Source: Rhodoplanes roseus (GTDB lineage: Bacteria > Pseudomonadota > Alphaproteobacteria > Rhizobiales > Xanthobacteraceae). From it: a stretch of 34,729 bases of DNA. Both the position numbers and the translations under genes were made by a program. The stretch spans positions 1 to 34,729 of the forward strand of contig NZ_NPEX01000036.1 of assembly GCF_003258865.1 (NCBI RefSeq), given 5' to 3'. Shown piece by piece: positions 7,199 to 15,400 of this stretch. Each line of letters opens with the position of its first letter. The stretch's first letter is position 1. A model generated the notes under the pieces. It was not told the DNA's origin. It saw nothing but the letters and a program-made list of their open reading frames with translations, and did not search any database.

Positions 7199-7606
7199 TC
7201 AATGCTCGCCGTCCTCGAGGCGGGCGCGCAGATCCTCGACGGCCCGCCGCGTCTCGCGGCCCTCGTCGATCGACCGCTCGATCCGGTCGGCGAGCCGATT
7301 GAGCCGGTCGCTGGTCTCGCCGTGATGCCGGCCGTTGGCGGCGAACATGCGCTCGATCGCCCGCGCCGCCTCGCCGAGCTCGCCGTGCAGCCGGTCGAGC
7401 TGCTCGACCACGTGGCGTTCGGCGAGGCCGGCGCCGATGGCGGTCCGGCTCTCCGCCGGCAGCACGGCCGGGTTGCGCCGCGCCTCGGCACGCGCGCGCA
7501 GCACCGTGATCCAGGCGACCAGCACGGCGCCGCCGGTGCCCGAGCCGAAAATGGTGACCCACCAGGTGAGGACGTCGCCCGAGGTCAGCCCGACGTGATC
7601 CGCCAT
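7199..7606 (-). CDS. Spanin-like protein: one TM helix plus coiled coil (135 aa)
   Basis: The last gene of the late operon. Residues about 10-38 form one hydrophobic helix (LTWWVTIFGSGTGGAVLVAWITVL). From about residue 60 the protein is a heptad-rich coiled coil (VVEQLDRLHGELGEAARAIERM ... LNRLADRIERSIDEG). The layout of N-terminal anchor and periplasmic coil matches inner-membrane spanins (Rz-like), which fuse or disrupt the outer membrane at lysis. No separate outer-membrane spanin is seen. The ATG at 7606 is chosen because it gives the TM at the start; longer frames lack this logic. The spanin role is inferred from topology and place. Confidence 0.62.
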   Translation of the reverse strand: MADHVGLTSGDVLTWWVTIFGSGTGGAVLVAWITVLRARAEARRNPAVLPAESRTAIGAGLAERHVVEQLDRLHGELGEAARAIERMFAANGRHHGETSDRLNRLADRIERSIDEGRETRRAVEDLRARLEDGEH

Positions 7607-8025
7607 CGCCCCAGGGCCCCCGATCGGTATGAATCGCCGGCCCCACGGACCACGGAATGCGCCTCGAACACCGCCAGCACCGGATAGAACGCCAGCGCCG
7701 AGGGCGTGGTGCCGGGGTCGGCCCCGGCCCACAGGAGCCACCACAGGCCGAGCCACCAGCCGAGCCCCCAGGCCGCGCCGCCGGCCCGCAGCAGCGGCGA
7801 GCGCCGCCAGCGGCCGTTGATCCACAGCGCCGTCATCCGCATGGCCCCGATCGCGATCGACACCGCAGCCCACACCGGCTCGGGCGCGATCAGCACCAGC
7901 AGGCGGAATCCGGAGAGCCCCAAGGTCTCGCCGGGCAGCGCCACCGCGATGCCCCAGGAGATCATGAGGCTCGCCAGCAGCCACTCCGTCATGCGCGCCT
8001 GGATGTAGGGCGAGCGGTCTGGCAT
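7585..8025 (-). CDS. Multi-pass membrane protein, probable holin-class lysis protein (146 aa)
   Basis: The 146-residue protein shows about four hydrophobic segments, including WLLASLMISWGIAVALPG, PVWAAVSIAIGAMRM and WGLGWWLGLWWLLWAGA, and a polar C-terminus. ATG 8025 is chosen because GTGAGG sits 6 nt upstream, overlapping the stop of the preceding gene; a GTG at 8037 (GTGA overlap) is the alternative. It lies between the endolysin and the spanin-like gene and overlaps the latter by 22 bp. A holin role, making the hole that releases the endolysin, is inferred from topology and position. Confidence 0.68.
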   Translation of the reverse strand: MPDRSPYIQARMTEWLLASLMISWGIAVALPGETLGLSGFRLLVLIAPEPVWAAVSIAIGAMRMTALWINGRWRRSPLLRAGGAAWGLGWWLGLWWLLWAGADPGTTPSALAFYPVLAVFEAHSVVRGAGDSYRSGALGRWRITSG

Positions 8026-8033
8026 GCCGGGCC

Positions 8034-8237
8034 TCACGAGGCGCGATCGGCCGGCGCCGGCACCAGGTCGCGCTGTCTCGCTCGACCGGACGGCCGCCGC
8101 TCGCCGTGCGGCGTCACCTCGACGGTCGCCCGGCTGTGGCGGTCCTGCTCGTCGCGCGAGCGCGGCGCGGGCGGCGGGCGGAGCGGCGTCACGCCGGGGA
8201 TGCTGTCGTCGCCGATGGGGGTGATCTCGATCTTCAT
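8034..8237 (-). CDS. Small Pro/Arg-rich protein in the lysis cassette (67 aa)
   Basis: The ATG at 8237 has AGGGG 6 nt upstream. The 67-residue product begins MKIEITPIGDDSIPG and is then polar, rich in Pro, Arg and Asp (PLRPPPAPRSRDEQDRHS). There is no membrane segment or lipobox, so it is not an evident outer-membrane spanin. It fills the space between endolysin and holin-like genes, and its stop overlaps the next start region. Function unknown; coding status rests on packing and the ribosome site. Confidence 0.55.
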   Translation of the reverse strand: MKIEITPIGDDSIPGVTPLRPPPAPRSRDEQDRHSRATVEVTPHGERRPSGRARQRDLVPAPADRAS

Positions 8238-8247
8238 GCGCTCGCCC

Positions 8248-10116
8248 CTATCGATCGGCCCGGGTCAGGATCCCGGTGCGGAACTTGTAGACGACGTCCA
8301 AGACGCCGAGCGCGACCTTGACCACCACCCAGAGGCCGCCGCCGATGGCGAACAGCCACCAATGCGTCACGCACCACTGGACGGCGCCGATCAGCGTGGT
8401 GGCGATCGACGTGATCGAGGCGGCCGTCTCGCCGACGCTCGCCATCGTCTCCTTGGCCTGGTCGAGGATGCCGCTCTGCTGGATGCCGCCGACCACCCCG
8501 CCAAAGCCCAGCGCCTTGCCGAGCCAACCGACATCGTCCAGCGTCTTGATCTCGGGGGAGCCCTGGGCGCGCAGCTCGGCCGCCGTGGCGCCGGCGCGGC
8601 TCGCCGCGATCTGGCGCGGCCCGGCCTTGGCAAGGGCGGCGCGCATCTCGTCGTCGACCTGGTCGCCCTCGCCCAGCCCGTGCTCGGCCCGGAACGTGCG
8701 GATCGCCGCGCTGGTGTTCGGGCCGGCGAGCCCATCGGGCCGGCCGACCATCGTGTAGCCTTTGGCGCCGAGCTGGCGCTGCAGGTCGTAGAGCGCCGGG
8801 TCGCCCTCGTCCGCAAGCCCGGGACGCGCCACCGGGGCGGCGGGGGGCGGCGCCGGCGCATCCCGACCCCGCAGCGCGGACCAGAGGGTGCGCAGCAGGC
8901 CGGGACGCTCGGGCAGCGCAATCGGCGTCGGCACGGTGGTGACGGTGGGCGGGACCATTTTGGTGACGCCGACGGAATGGTCGCCGGAGAGCGACAGGCC
9001 AAAGGCCAGCGCCTGGTCCCAGCGCGCCGTGAAGCCGCGCCAGAACTGAGCGCGCCGGCCATAGGCCTCGACCTCGTAGGCCTCGCGGGCGGCGCGCAGC
9101 GCGGGCAGCAGGATCGACGGCGGCATCGTGGCGGCCGCGGCCTTGGTGGCAGGACCGACGTCGCCGTCCTGGTCGACGCCGACGGCGCGCTGCAGCACCT
9201 TGGCCGCCCCGCCCCGTCCGCGATGGTGGATGGTGTCGCGCAGCATGAACTCGACGCCCGGGTCGCTGGTCCAGTCCGCGGCCGGCGCGGTGTCGCGCAG
9301 GATGTATCCGCAGGCCTTCGCCTCGGCCGCCTCGGCCTGGCCCGCCTCGATCAGCCCGGCGAGCTCGGCCGCCTCGTCCGGATGATAGCGATCGTTGAAG
9401 CCGGCCACCTCGTAGGTGCCGCCCTGATCGCCGGCCGGCAGGCGGTACACGGCGAGCCGGCCTTGCTTGTCCCGCCGCGCCTCGAAATCGAGGATGTGCT
9501 TCGCCATTCGGGTGCGCAGCGCGTCGCCGGTCGGCGGCCGAGGCTGGACCTTTTCTCCGTGGTCGGAAGCATGGTCGACGCCGGCCGCCATCCTGGCCCG
9601 CACGGCCGCGATCACGTCGGCCTTGACGACGTTTTTGCCCGGGCAGGCGTGCGTCGTCTTCTTGTCCTCCTTGTGCAGGCGGATGGTTCCGGGATCGAGG
9701 CCGAGCCGCGCGCACAGGATCGCGATCGCCGCCACGGCATTGGCGCGCACCGCCGCCCCGCGGCCCGAGGTGAAGGGCTCGCGATCGAAGTCGCCGAGCA
9801 TCTCGACGCCGAGCGCGACGGCGTTCCAGCTCGGCGAATGCACGCCCGCCTTGGTGAGCGGCGTGAACACCCAAATCTGCCGGTCGTCGACGAACAGATG
9901 CGGCCCGGCGGACCAGTGCTGGTCGTCGCGATAGTAGCGCTCCAGGTTGGCGATGTGCTGCCGGGTCAGCCCGTCCGGCCGCTGCGCCAGCGACGGCGAC
10001 GCCGTGTTGTGCAGCACGACGAATTGCGGCGTCCAGCCGGTCCAGCGGAGCCCGGCCACATAGGCCGCGAAGGTGGCGGGGGTGAACGACTGTCCGACGA
10101 TGCCTTTCCAGGCCAT
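8248..10116 (-). CDS. Multi-domain endolysin (amidase_2 + PG-binding modules + C-terminal TM)
   Basis: The 622-residue protein probably cuts peptidoglycan for host release. Residues 1-170 are an N-acetylmuramoyl-L-alanine amidase (amidase_2): FVVLHNTAS (H36) and RLHKEDKKTTHACPG (H148, C158) give the likely zinc ligands. Residues about 195-370 resemble the secretion-activator/PG_binding_3 region (VLQRAVGVDQDGDVGPATKA, then FWRGFTARWDQAL). Residues about 440-500 look like a second PG-binding repeat (LYDLQRQLGAKGYTMVGRPDGL). A hydrophobic helix (HWWLFAIGGGLWVVVKVALGV) lies near the C-terminus. ATG 10116 has GGAG 6 nt upstream; ATG 10128 is too close to its site. Much longer than typical 150-270-residue phage amidases. 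Confidence 0.85.
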   Translation of the reverse strand: MAWKGIVGQSFTPATFAAYVAGLRWTGWTPQFVVLHNTASPSLAQRPDGLTRQHIANLERYYRDDQHWSAGPHLFVDDRQIWVFTPLTKAGVHSPSWNAVALGVEMLGDFDREPFTSGRGAAVRANAVAAIAILCARLGLDPGTIRLHKEDKKTTHACPGKNVVKADVIAAVRARMAAGVDHASDHGEKVQPRPPTGDALRTRMAKHILDFEARRDKQGRLAVYRLPAGDQGGTYEVAGFNDRYHPDEAAELAGLIEAGQAEAAEAKACGYILRDTAPAADWTSDPGVEFMLRDTIHHRGRGGAAKVLQRAVGVDQDGDVGPATKAAAATMPPSILLPALRAAREAYEVEAYGRRAQFWRGFTARWDQALAFGLSLSGDHSVGVTKMVPPTVTTVPTPIALPERPGLLRTLWSALRGRDAPAPPPAAPVARPGLADEGDPALYDLQRQLGAKGYTMVGRPDGLAGPNTSAAIRTFRAEHGLGEGDQVDDEMRAALAKAGPRQIAASRAGATAAELRAQGSPEIKTLDDVGWLGKALGFGGVVGGIQQSGILDQAKETMASVGETAASITSIATTLIGAVQWCVTHWWLFAIGGGLWVVVKVALGVLDVVYKFRTGILTRADR

Positions 10117-10236
10117 GGCGTGCTCCATTGCTCCGGCGCGCGGGCCGGCGATCAGTCTCGTGATGTTCGGATGGGCAGCTGCCGGCGATCGGGGCCGGCG
10201 GCGGTGCGTCGTCGTGCTCGCGCGCCGGAGAATCGT

Positions 10237-10500
10237 TCAGGCGTAGACCAGAACCTCTTCCGGCGTGTGGGGCATGCCGGCATTGATGATGTCGTTGTTC
10301 GCCGTCGCCGTGCCGGCACAGACCGGCGCGTCGGTGAAGTCGCAGCCGATCACCTGACCGGTCGGGATGGACGGCCAGGCGAAGAACTTGTTGCCCGGCT
10401 TCACCAGCTGGAGCACGTAGGCCCCCTGATTGCCGGCCGGCGTGGTGACGTTCATCAGCATCGTCTGACCGTTGATGGTCTTCTCGTAGAGCACTTTCAC
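10237..10500 (-). CDS. Hypothetical phage protein downstream of fibre genes (87 aa)
   Basis: GTG at 10500 is chosen because GGAGG lies 5 nt upstream (product begins MKVLYEKTINGQTMLMNVTT). An ATG at 10512 would add four residues. The small protein is beta-rich, with GNQGAYVLQLVKPGNKFFAWPS and a cysteine pair (CDF...CAG). No family is recognised. It sits between a fibre-like gene and the endolysin and could be a fibre accessory or chaperone. About 120 bp without a gene follow before the endolysin start. Confidence 0.65.
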   Translation of the reverse strand: MKVLYEKTINGQTMLMNVTTPAGNQGAYVLQLVKPGNKFFAWPSIPTGQVIGCDFTDAPVCAGTATANNDIINAGMPHTPEEVLVYA

Positions 10501-10513
10501 TGCACCCTCCATG

Positions 10514-11113
10514 TCAGGACACCCGATTGATCGCGAGGTTGAGAGACTGCGGATCGGCGGGCTGGCCGGCCGCGTTCGTGACGGACACGATCACGAAGTC
10601 GTCGAACCGGTTTTCGCTCGGCACGCAGGCCGAGAAGCCGGACTCGTCGGTCCACGCCTGCGCGACGAAATCCGTCGTCGGCAGCGTCTCCGAGAAGAAC
10701 ACCCAATATTCGCCGAGCCCGACCCGCATCGCTCCGGCGACGCGCGCCCCGGTGGTGAAGCTCTGTACGTCGGCATCCGCCACCACGATCCGGGTCATGG
10801 CCCAGATCACGATGCTGGACGAGATGGTGCGGCCGTCGAGCGCGGCGACCTGATCTCGAAGCGCGGCGTTCTCGGCGGCGAGCGCCTCGTTCTCCGCGGC
10901 CAGCGCATCGGCCCGCGCCGCCTGCGCCGTGAGCGCGGCCAGCTCGGTACCGAGCAGTGCCGCGATGGCCTCGACCGCCAGCGGGGCGGCATCGCCGACG
11001 CGCCAGCGCGGCGATCCGTCCGGCTTGGTGCCGTCGGCCACCCACGCGACCTGATGAGCCCCGGCGATCGTGCCGTCGTCCTTCCCGCGAATCAGGATTT
11101 CGTAGATCGCCAT
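10514..11113 (-). CDS. Tail fibre-like protein with coiled coil (199 aa)
   Basis: The 199-residue protein has an N-terminal domain (MAIYEILIRGKDDGTIAGAHQ...), a central trimeric-type coiled coil with Leu/Ala heptads (about residues 55-92: LAALTAQAARADALAAENEA and onward) and a C-terminal beta domain (IVIWAMTRIVVADADVQ ... EYWVFFSETLP). Coil plus globular tip is typical of short fibre or receptor-binding subunits. It follows the long fibre gene by 45 bp, and its stop lies just before the ATG alternative of the next gene. Receptor-binding role is inferred. Confidence 0.7.
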   Translation of the reverse strand: MAIYEILIRGKDDGTIAGAHQVAWVADGTKPDGSPRWRVGDAAPLAVEAIAALLGTELAALTAQAARADALAAENEALAAENAALRDQVAALDGRTISSSIVIWAMTRIVVADADVQSFTTGARVAGAMRVGLGEYWVFFSETLPTTDFVAQAWTDESGFSACVPSENRFDDFVIVSVTNAAGQPADPQSLNLAINRVS

Positions 11114-11158
11114 TTTCCATGCACCTTCGTTGGTTCAACAGGCTTCGATCCTCTGTCA

Positions 11159-12403
11159 TCAGAGGGCGAGCCAATAACTACCGTTGGAGCCGACAAGTAG
11201 TGTCACCACGCCGCCGCCCGTGACCTCACCGAGACGGCTGACGGTGCTACCGTCTGTCACCCAGGCCAGACTGCCCGCGCCGACCAAGGAGGCGCTTGGA
11301 AGCGTCGCGACCGTGTAGGAGCCAATGCGGGCGACGCCGGCCACGTGGAGTGGCGCCGTGGGTGACGAGGTGCTGATCCCGACATTACCGGCGTCGTCGA
11401 TGCGAACACGTTCGGCGGTCGTCGCGGTTGCTTTCTGGGTCGTCTCTATTGTCAGATAAGTTCCATACGCGCTCGGACTGCTCCAATTTTCGGCAGCGTA
11501 GGCGCGGATCGCGGCTCGCCGCGCCGAAAATCCAGTTCCGTCGTGACCGTGCGCAGAAAGCTGGAACAACGCATCGTTTGCGATCACAGCGGTCGGGCTC
11601 GCTGGAGTCCCGTTGGCGCGCCGCAACAAATAGACTGGCATTCCGCCATAGCAATCTGTCGTATTGAATGCAGTCGTCGTCCCAACGACATGAAGATTGT
11701 AGGCCGGCGAAGCCGTCCCGACGCCGACCTTGCCGTCGGCCGCCTCGAAGAGACCGCTGGTCTGCCCGAGCGCGCCGGCGGAGCCCCATCGCGCCAGGCG
11801 GCCCGTGACGGCGCCGGAGAGCACCACGTTCGCCTTGGCCTGCCCGGCCGTCGCCCAATCCCAGGTGACGGTGCCGGTGTCCGTCACGACGCGCTCGGCC
11901 GAGAGGCCGGCCTGCGCCGTCTTCACCAGATAGTCGGCCCCGGCCGGCGCGCCGCTTCCCGGCGCCGCCTGCTCGACCCAGGCGCCGGCGACCTTGGTCC
12001 AGGTCTGCCACGGCGAGACGTCGATCTTGACCGCGATGTCGCCGTCGTCGCCGAGGCCGACGTCCGGCGTGGTGCCGCTGATCACGTACATCACGGCGCC
12101 GGATCCGGCGAGCGCGGCGAGGTACTCGCGGACCTTCGCCTGGGTCACGGCCGGATCGTAGCGCGACCACGAGCGCTTCAGCAGCGCGTAGGAGAGGCCC
12201 GACGCTGTGGCGCCGGCCCAGGGGAGATAGAGCTCGAGCGCCGCATTGCCCGTGACCGTCTTGACGACGCCGAGCAGGCCTTGCGCGTGGATCTCGTCGC
12301 CGACCTCGGCGACCGAGGCCCACAGCGTGCCGACACCGGTGACCGTGGTCGAGCCGTTGGTGACCGAGAGCGTGCCGGTCGTGTAGGGAGCGCCCAGCGC
12401 CAT
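11159..12403 (-). CDS. Tail fibre / receptor-binding protein (414 aa)
   Basis: The N-terminal about 110 residues (TTGTLSVTNGSTTVTGVGTLW ...) resemble the tail-attachment domain seen in siphophage fibres. The middle is rich in G, T, S and A with short beta repeats (GKVGVGTASPAYNLHVVG; later GNVGISTSSPTAPLHVAG, a recurring motif of phage fibres). The end (VTLLVGSNGSYWLAL) is typical of fibre tips. AAGG lies 8 nt before the ATG. The stretch about 11430-11700 is visibly less GC-rich than the flanks, consistent with an exchanged module. It lies directly behind the J-like gene. Host specificity is presumed, not proven. Confidence 0.8.
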   Translation of the reverse strand: MALGAPYTTGTLSVTNGSTTVTGVGTLWASVAEVGDEIHAQGLLGVVKTVTGNAALELYLPWAGATASGLSYALLKRSWSRYDPAVTQAKVREYLAALAGSGAVMYVISGTTPDVGLGDDGDIAVKIDVSPWQTWTKVAGAWVEQAAPGSGAPAGADYLVKTAQAGLSAERVVTDTGTVTWDWATAGQAKANVVLSGAVTGRLARWGSAGALGQTSGLFEAADGKVGVGTASPAYNLHVVGTTTAFNTTDCYGGMPVYLLRRANGTPASPTAVIANDALFQLSAHGHDGTGFSARRAAIRAYAAENWSSPSAYGTYLTIETTQKATATTAERVRIDDAGNVGISTSSPTAPLHVAGVARIGSYTVATLPSASLVGAGSLAWVTDGSTVSRLGEVTGGGVVTLLVGSNGSYWLAL

Positions 12404-12423
12404 GGGTCAGGCCTTTCGATGGA

Positions 12424-15400
12424 TCAGACGACGTTACGGGGTTCGAACAGCGCCATGCCCGGATAGGTCGTCAGGTTTTCAATGACCTGCCCGCCGGTGT
12501 TATAGGCGCTGTTGGCCGTGACCTGTTTCCATATCTCGAACGTGTATGCCGTTCCGATTGTCAACCGCTTCAGCAGCGCGCCGGAGATAATGCCCACACT
12601 ATAAAAATAGTCCTGATTGCGGGCTCCGATGTCGATCTCGATCACCAATGTCGACGCCGCGTAGATACGCAAATAGAACCGCACGGTGAAATTCGCTTTG
12701 TATGTGCTCGTGTTTATGGCCGTCTCTACCGATATCGCAATCATTACGTTTCCGCGTTCCGGCGTGAAACTTCCGGCGGACCAATAGAACGCCTTGTCGT
12801 AGGTGGTTTCAAAGTTCGACGTCGAATAGGGGTGCGCGATCGAGACCGTGGTCGCGTTCCCGATGACGTTGAGATTGAGCGTCGCGGCATCGGCCGTGAG
12901 CTTGTCGACAGACAGCGCGCCGGCCGCGACCTTCGCCGCCGTGATGGCGTTCGCTGCGATCTTGTCCGACGTGATAGCGTCGGCGGCGATCTTGCCCGCC
13001 GTGATCGCGTTCGCTGCGATCTTGGCGGCGATGATGCACCCGTCGATCAGCATGTCGCCGCGCAACGCCAGCTTGGTGACACCGTCGACCGTGCCGATCG
13101 CGAACACCGGCACGGGGTCTCCGCCACTGACCCCGGGCTTGGCGACCTTGAAGTTGTCCGACACCACGACGAAGTCGCTGGTGGTGCCGTCGTTGACGAC
13201 GTAGTAGCCGACCACGTAGCCGTTCACGTCGAGCGCCAGCGCATAGAGCGCTGTGAGCGTGCCGCCGAGCGTCTCGACGATCGTGGCGACCTCGGTGATC
13301 GAGGCCTGCAGGCTGCCCTTGACCGCGCTGACCAGCACCCGCACCTCGCGCTTGTCGATCGCGTTGGCCGCGTCCTGGTCGGCGGCGGCGCCGGCGATGC
13401 GCTGGGTGCGGAAATCGATCTCGGCGATCTCGCGGCCGAGCTCCTCGGTGACGTGCTCGCGCAGCCCATCGACCAGGGAGCCCGGTTTCACCGTGGCCTC
13501 GAAGGTTCCGAACGTGGTCTCGACGGTCGGGCCGGGCAGCCCGGTGGCTCCGATCGCCCAGGCCTGCAGCTTGACGGTGCCGCCCTCGACGTGGCGGATC
13601 GAATAGGTGCCGTCGAGCGACAGGCCCTCGGACACGATCTCCCAGGTGTCGCCGTCGTCGTAGCTCAGGCGCACCACGTAGGACGCGGCGCCGCGGGCCG
13701 CGGCGATGGCCCAGTCCATCACCAGGGCCGAGCCCTTGGCCACGGCCGCGGCGCGCACATAGGCGACGGTCGGATACTGCGGCGTGCGGATGTCGCCGAT
13801 GCTCGGCACCACCGGCTCGGGCGGCATCGCGGCGCCGATCGCGGTCCACACCTCGGGCGCGTCGACCAGGGCCTCGATCTCGATGCTGTCGCGGCCCTGA
13901 TGCGCGATGCGGCGCACCAGGTACTGCTGCTCGACCGTGGCGAGCGGCCCGATCAGCACCGTGGTCGGCGCCTGCGTGTCGAGCGCGACGACGGAGGCGA
14001 GCGACTGGCCATAGGCCGCCTCGACCGCGGCGACGTCGTCGGAGTCCAGCGTCACGACGTGCGGCGCTTCGGCGTCCGGAATCGTCACGGCCACCGGGCC
14101 CCACTCGCGGCCACGGCGGTCGCGCAGATAAGCGTAGAGCGTGCCGCCCTGATCCATCGGCGTGTCGAGCGTCAGCGTCGTGCCGCTGCGCGCCATGACG
14201 CCACCGGTGCGGCTCGATCCGCGATCGAGAAACCACATGTCGGCCAGGATCGGATCGCCGCGCCCGACCAGCCGGCCCATGCGGTCGCACGAGAAGGTGC
14301 GCTTTTGGCGGCGATAGTAGCCGGCGGCCGCTTTCCAGCGCGCGATGTGATTGGCGTGACTCCACGTCGTGACGCCCTCGACTTTCATCCGGGTCGGCGT
14401 CAGCGACGCTGCTCCGTAGGTGACGCGGGTCTCCCGGGTGCGGCGCGGATCGGCGTCGGGGCTGTACTCCACGATGACGTCGGCCGCGCCCTCGTCGCGC
14501 GCGATCTGCACCTCGACCTGCGACGAGCCGCGCTTGATCTGGCGGCGGCTGAACACGTGCCGGCGCACCGCCTTGGGTTCATCCCTCACCAGCGACCACA
14601 GCGAGCCGATCACGGCGGGCTCGGCGCGCATCGGGCCGAGCACCACGGCCGCCGCCTCCCACACCGAGACCGGGCCGCGGATCACGCCGTCATAGGTGTC
14701 GTGCTCGGACAGGCTCCCGGCGTAGCCCGCCAGCGTGTCGACGTCGACCAGCGACGGATCGAGGGCGCCGCCGTAGCTCGAGGTGAGCACATCGTGATAG
14801 GCCCACACGCATTTGCGGGTGGCCTCGGTGGCCCAGGCCGTGCCGTCCCAGACCGGCAGCTTGCGCGTGGCGCGCACGTAGAGCTGGCCGAACGCCGTGA
14901 CGCCGAGTTGCTTGCCGCTGCGGATGCGCACCGCGATCTCGGTGACGTGCGGCCGCGTGACGGTGTCCGGGAAGTGGGCGCGCAGCCCCGACCAGATGAT
15001 GGTGTTGATGCCCTTGTCCCAGTAGGGCTGCATGTTGCGGCCGCGCACCAGGTAGCGCCCGTCCGGCACCGTGACGTATTTGGTGTAGCGCAGCGCGCGG
15101 GTCGAGTAGACCGAGGCGCCGTCCTCGAGCAGCGTCACCCACGGCCCGGTCGGAACGTCGTCCTCGTCGCACGGCGCGTACTCGAATTTGAGCGACCAGT
15201 TGCCGGCGAACGGCTCGGACCCGCCGTTGTTGGCCACGCCCTGCGGCAGCTCGTAATCGAGCTGGATTTTCGAGGTGGTGGTGCCGACCTCGCAGACGGC
15301 CCACGGCCCGGAATAGGCCGGCGTGTCCTCGGGGCGCGGAAGCTCGATGCTGCTCACGCCCGGGTGGCTGTAGACCGAGCCCGGCACCAGCGTCGAGGTG

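Noticed and set aside
7657-10530. 957-codon plus-strand open frame across the lysis and fibre genes
   Set aside because: It runs opposite to several well-supported minus-strand genes and has only low-complexity basic composition.
12886-13023. Regular 30-bp repeats considered as a CRISPR array
   Set aside because: Units are directly tandem without spacers and encode in-frame decapeptides of a fibre shaft; no cas genes are present.
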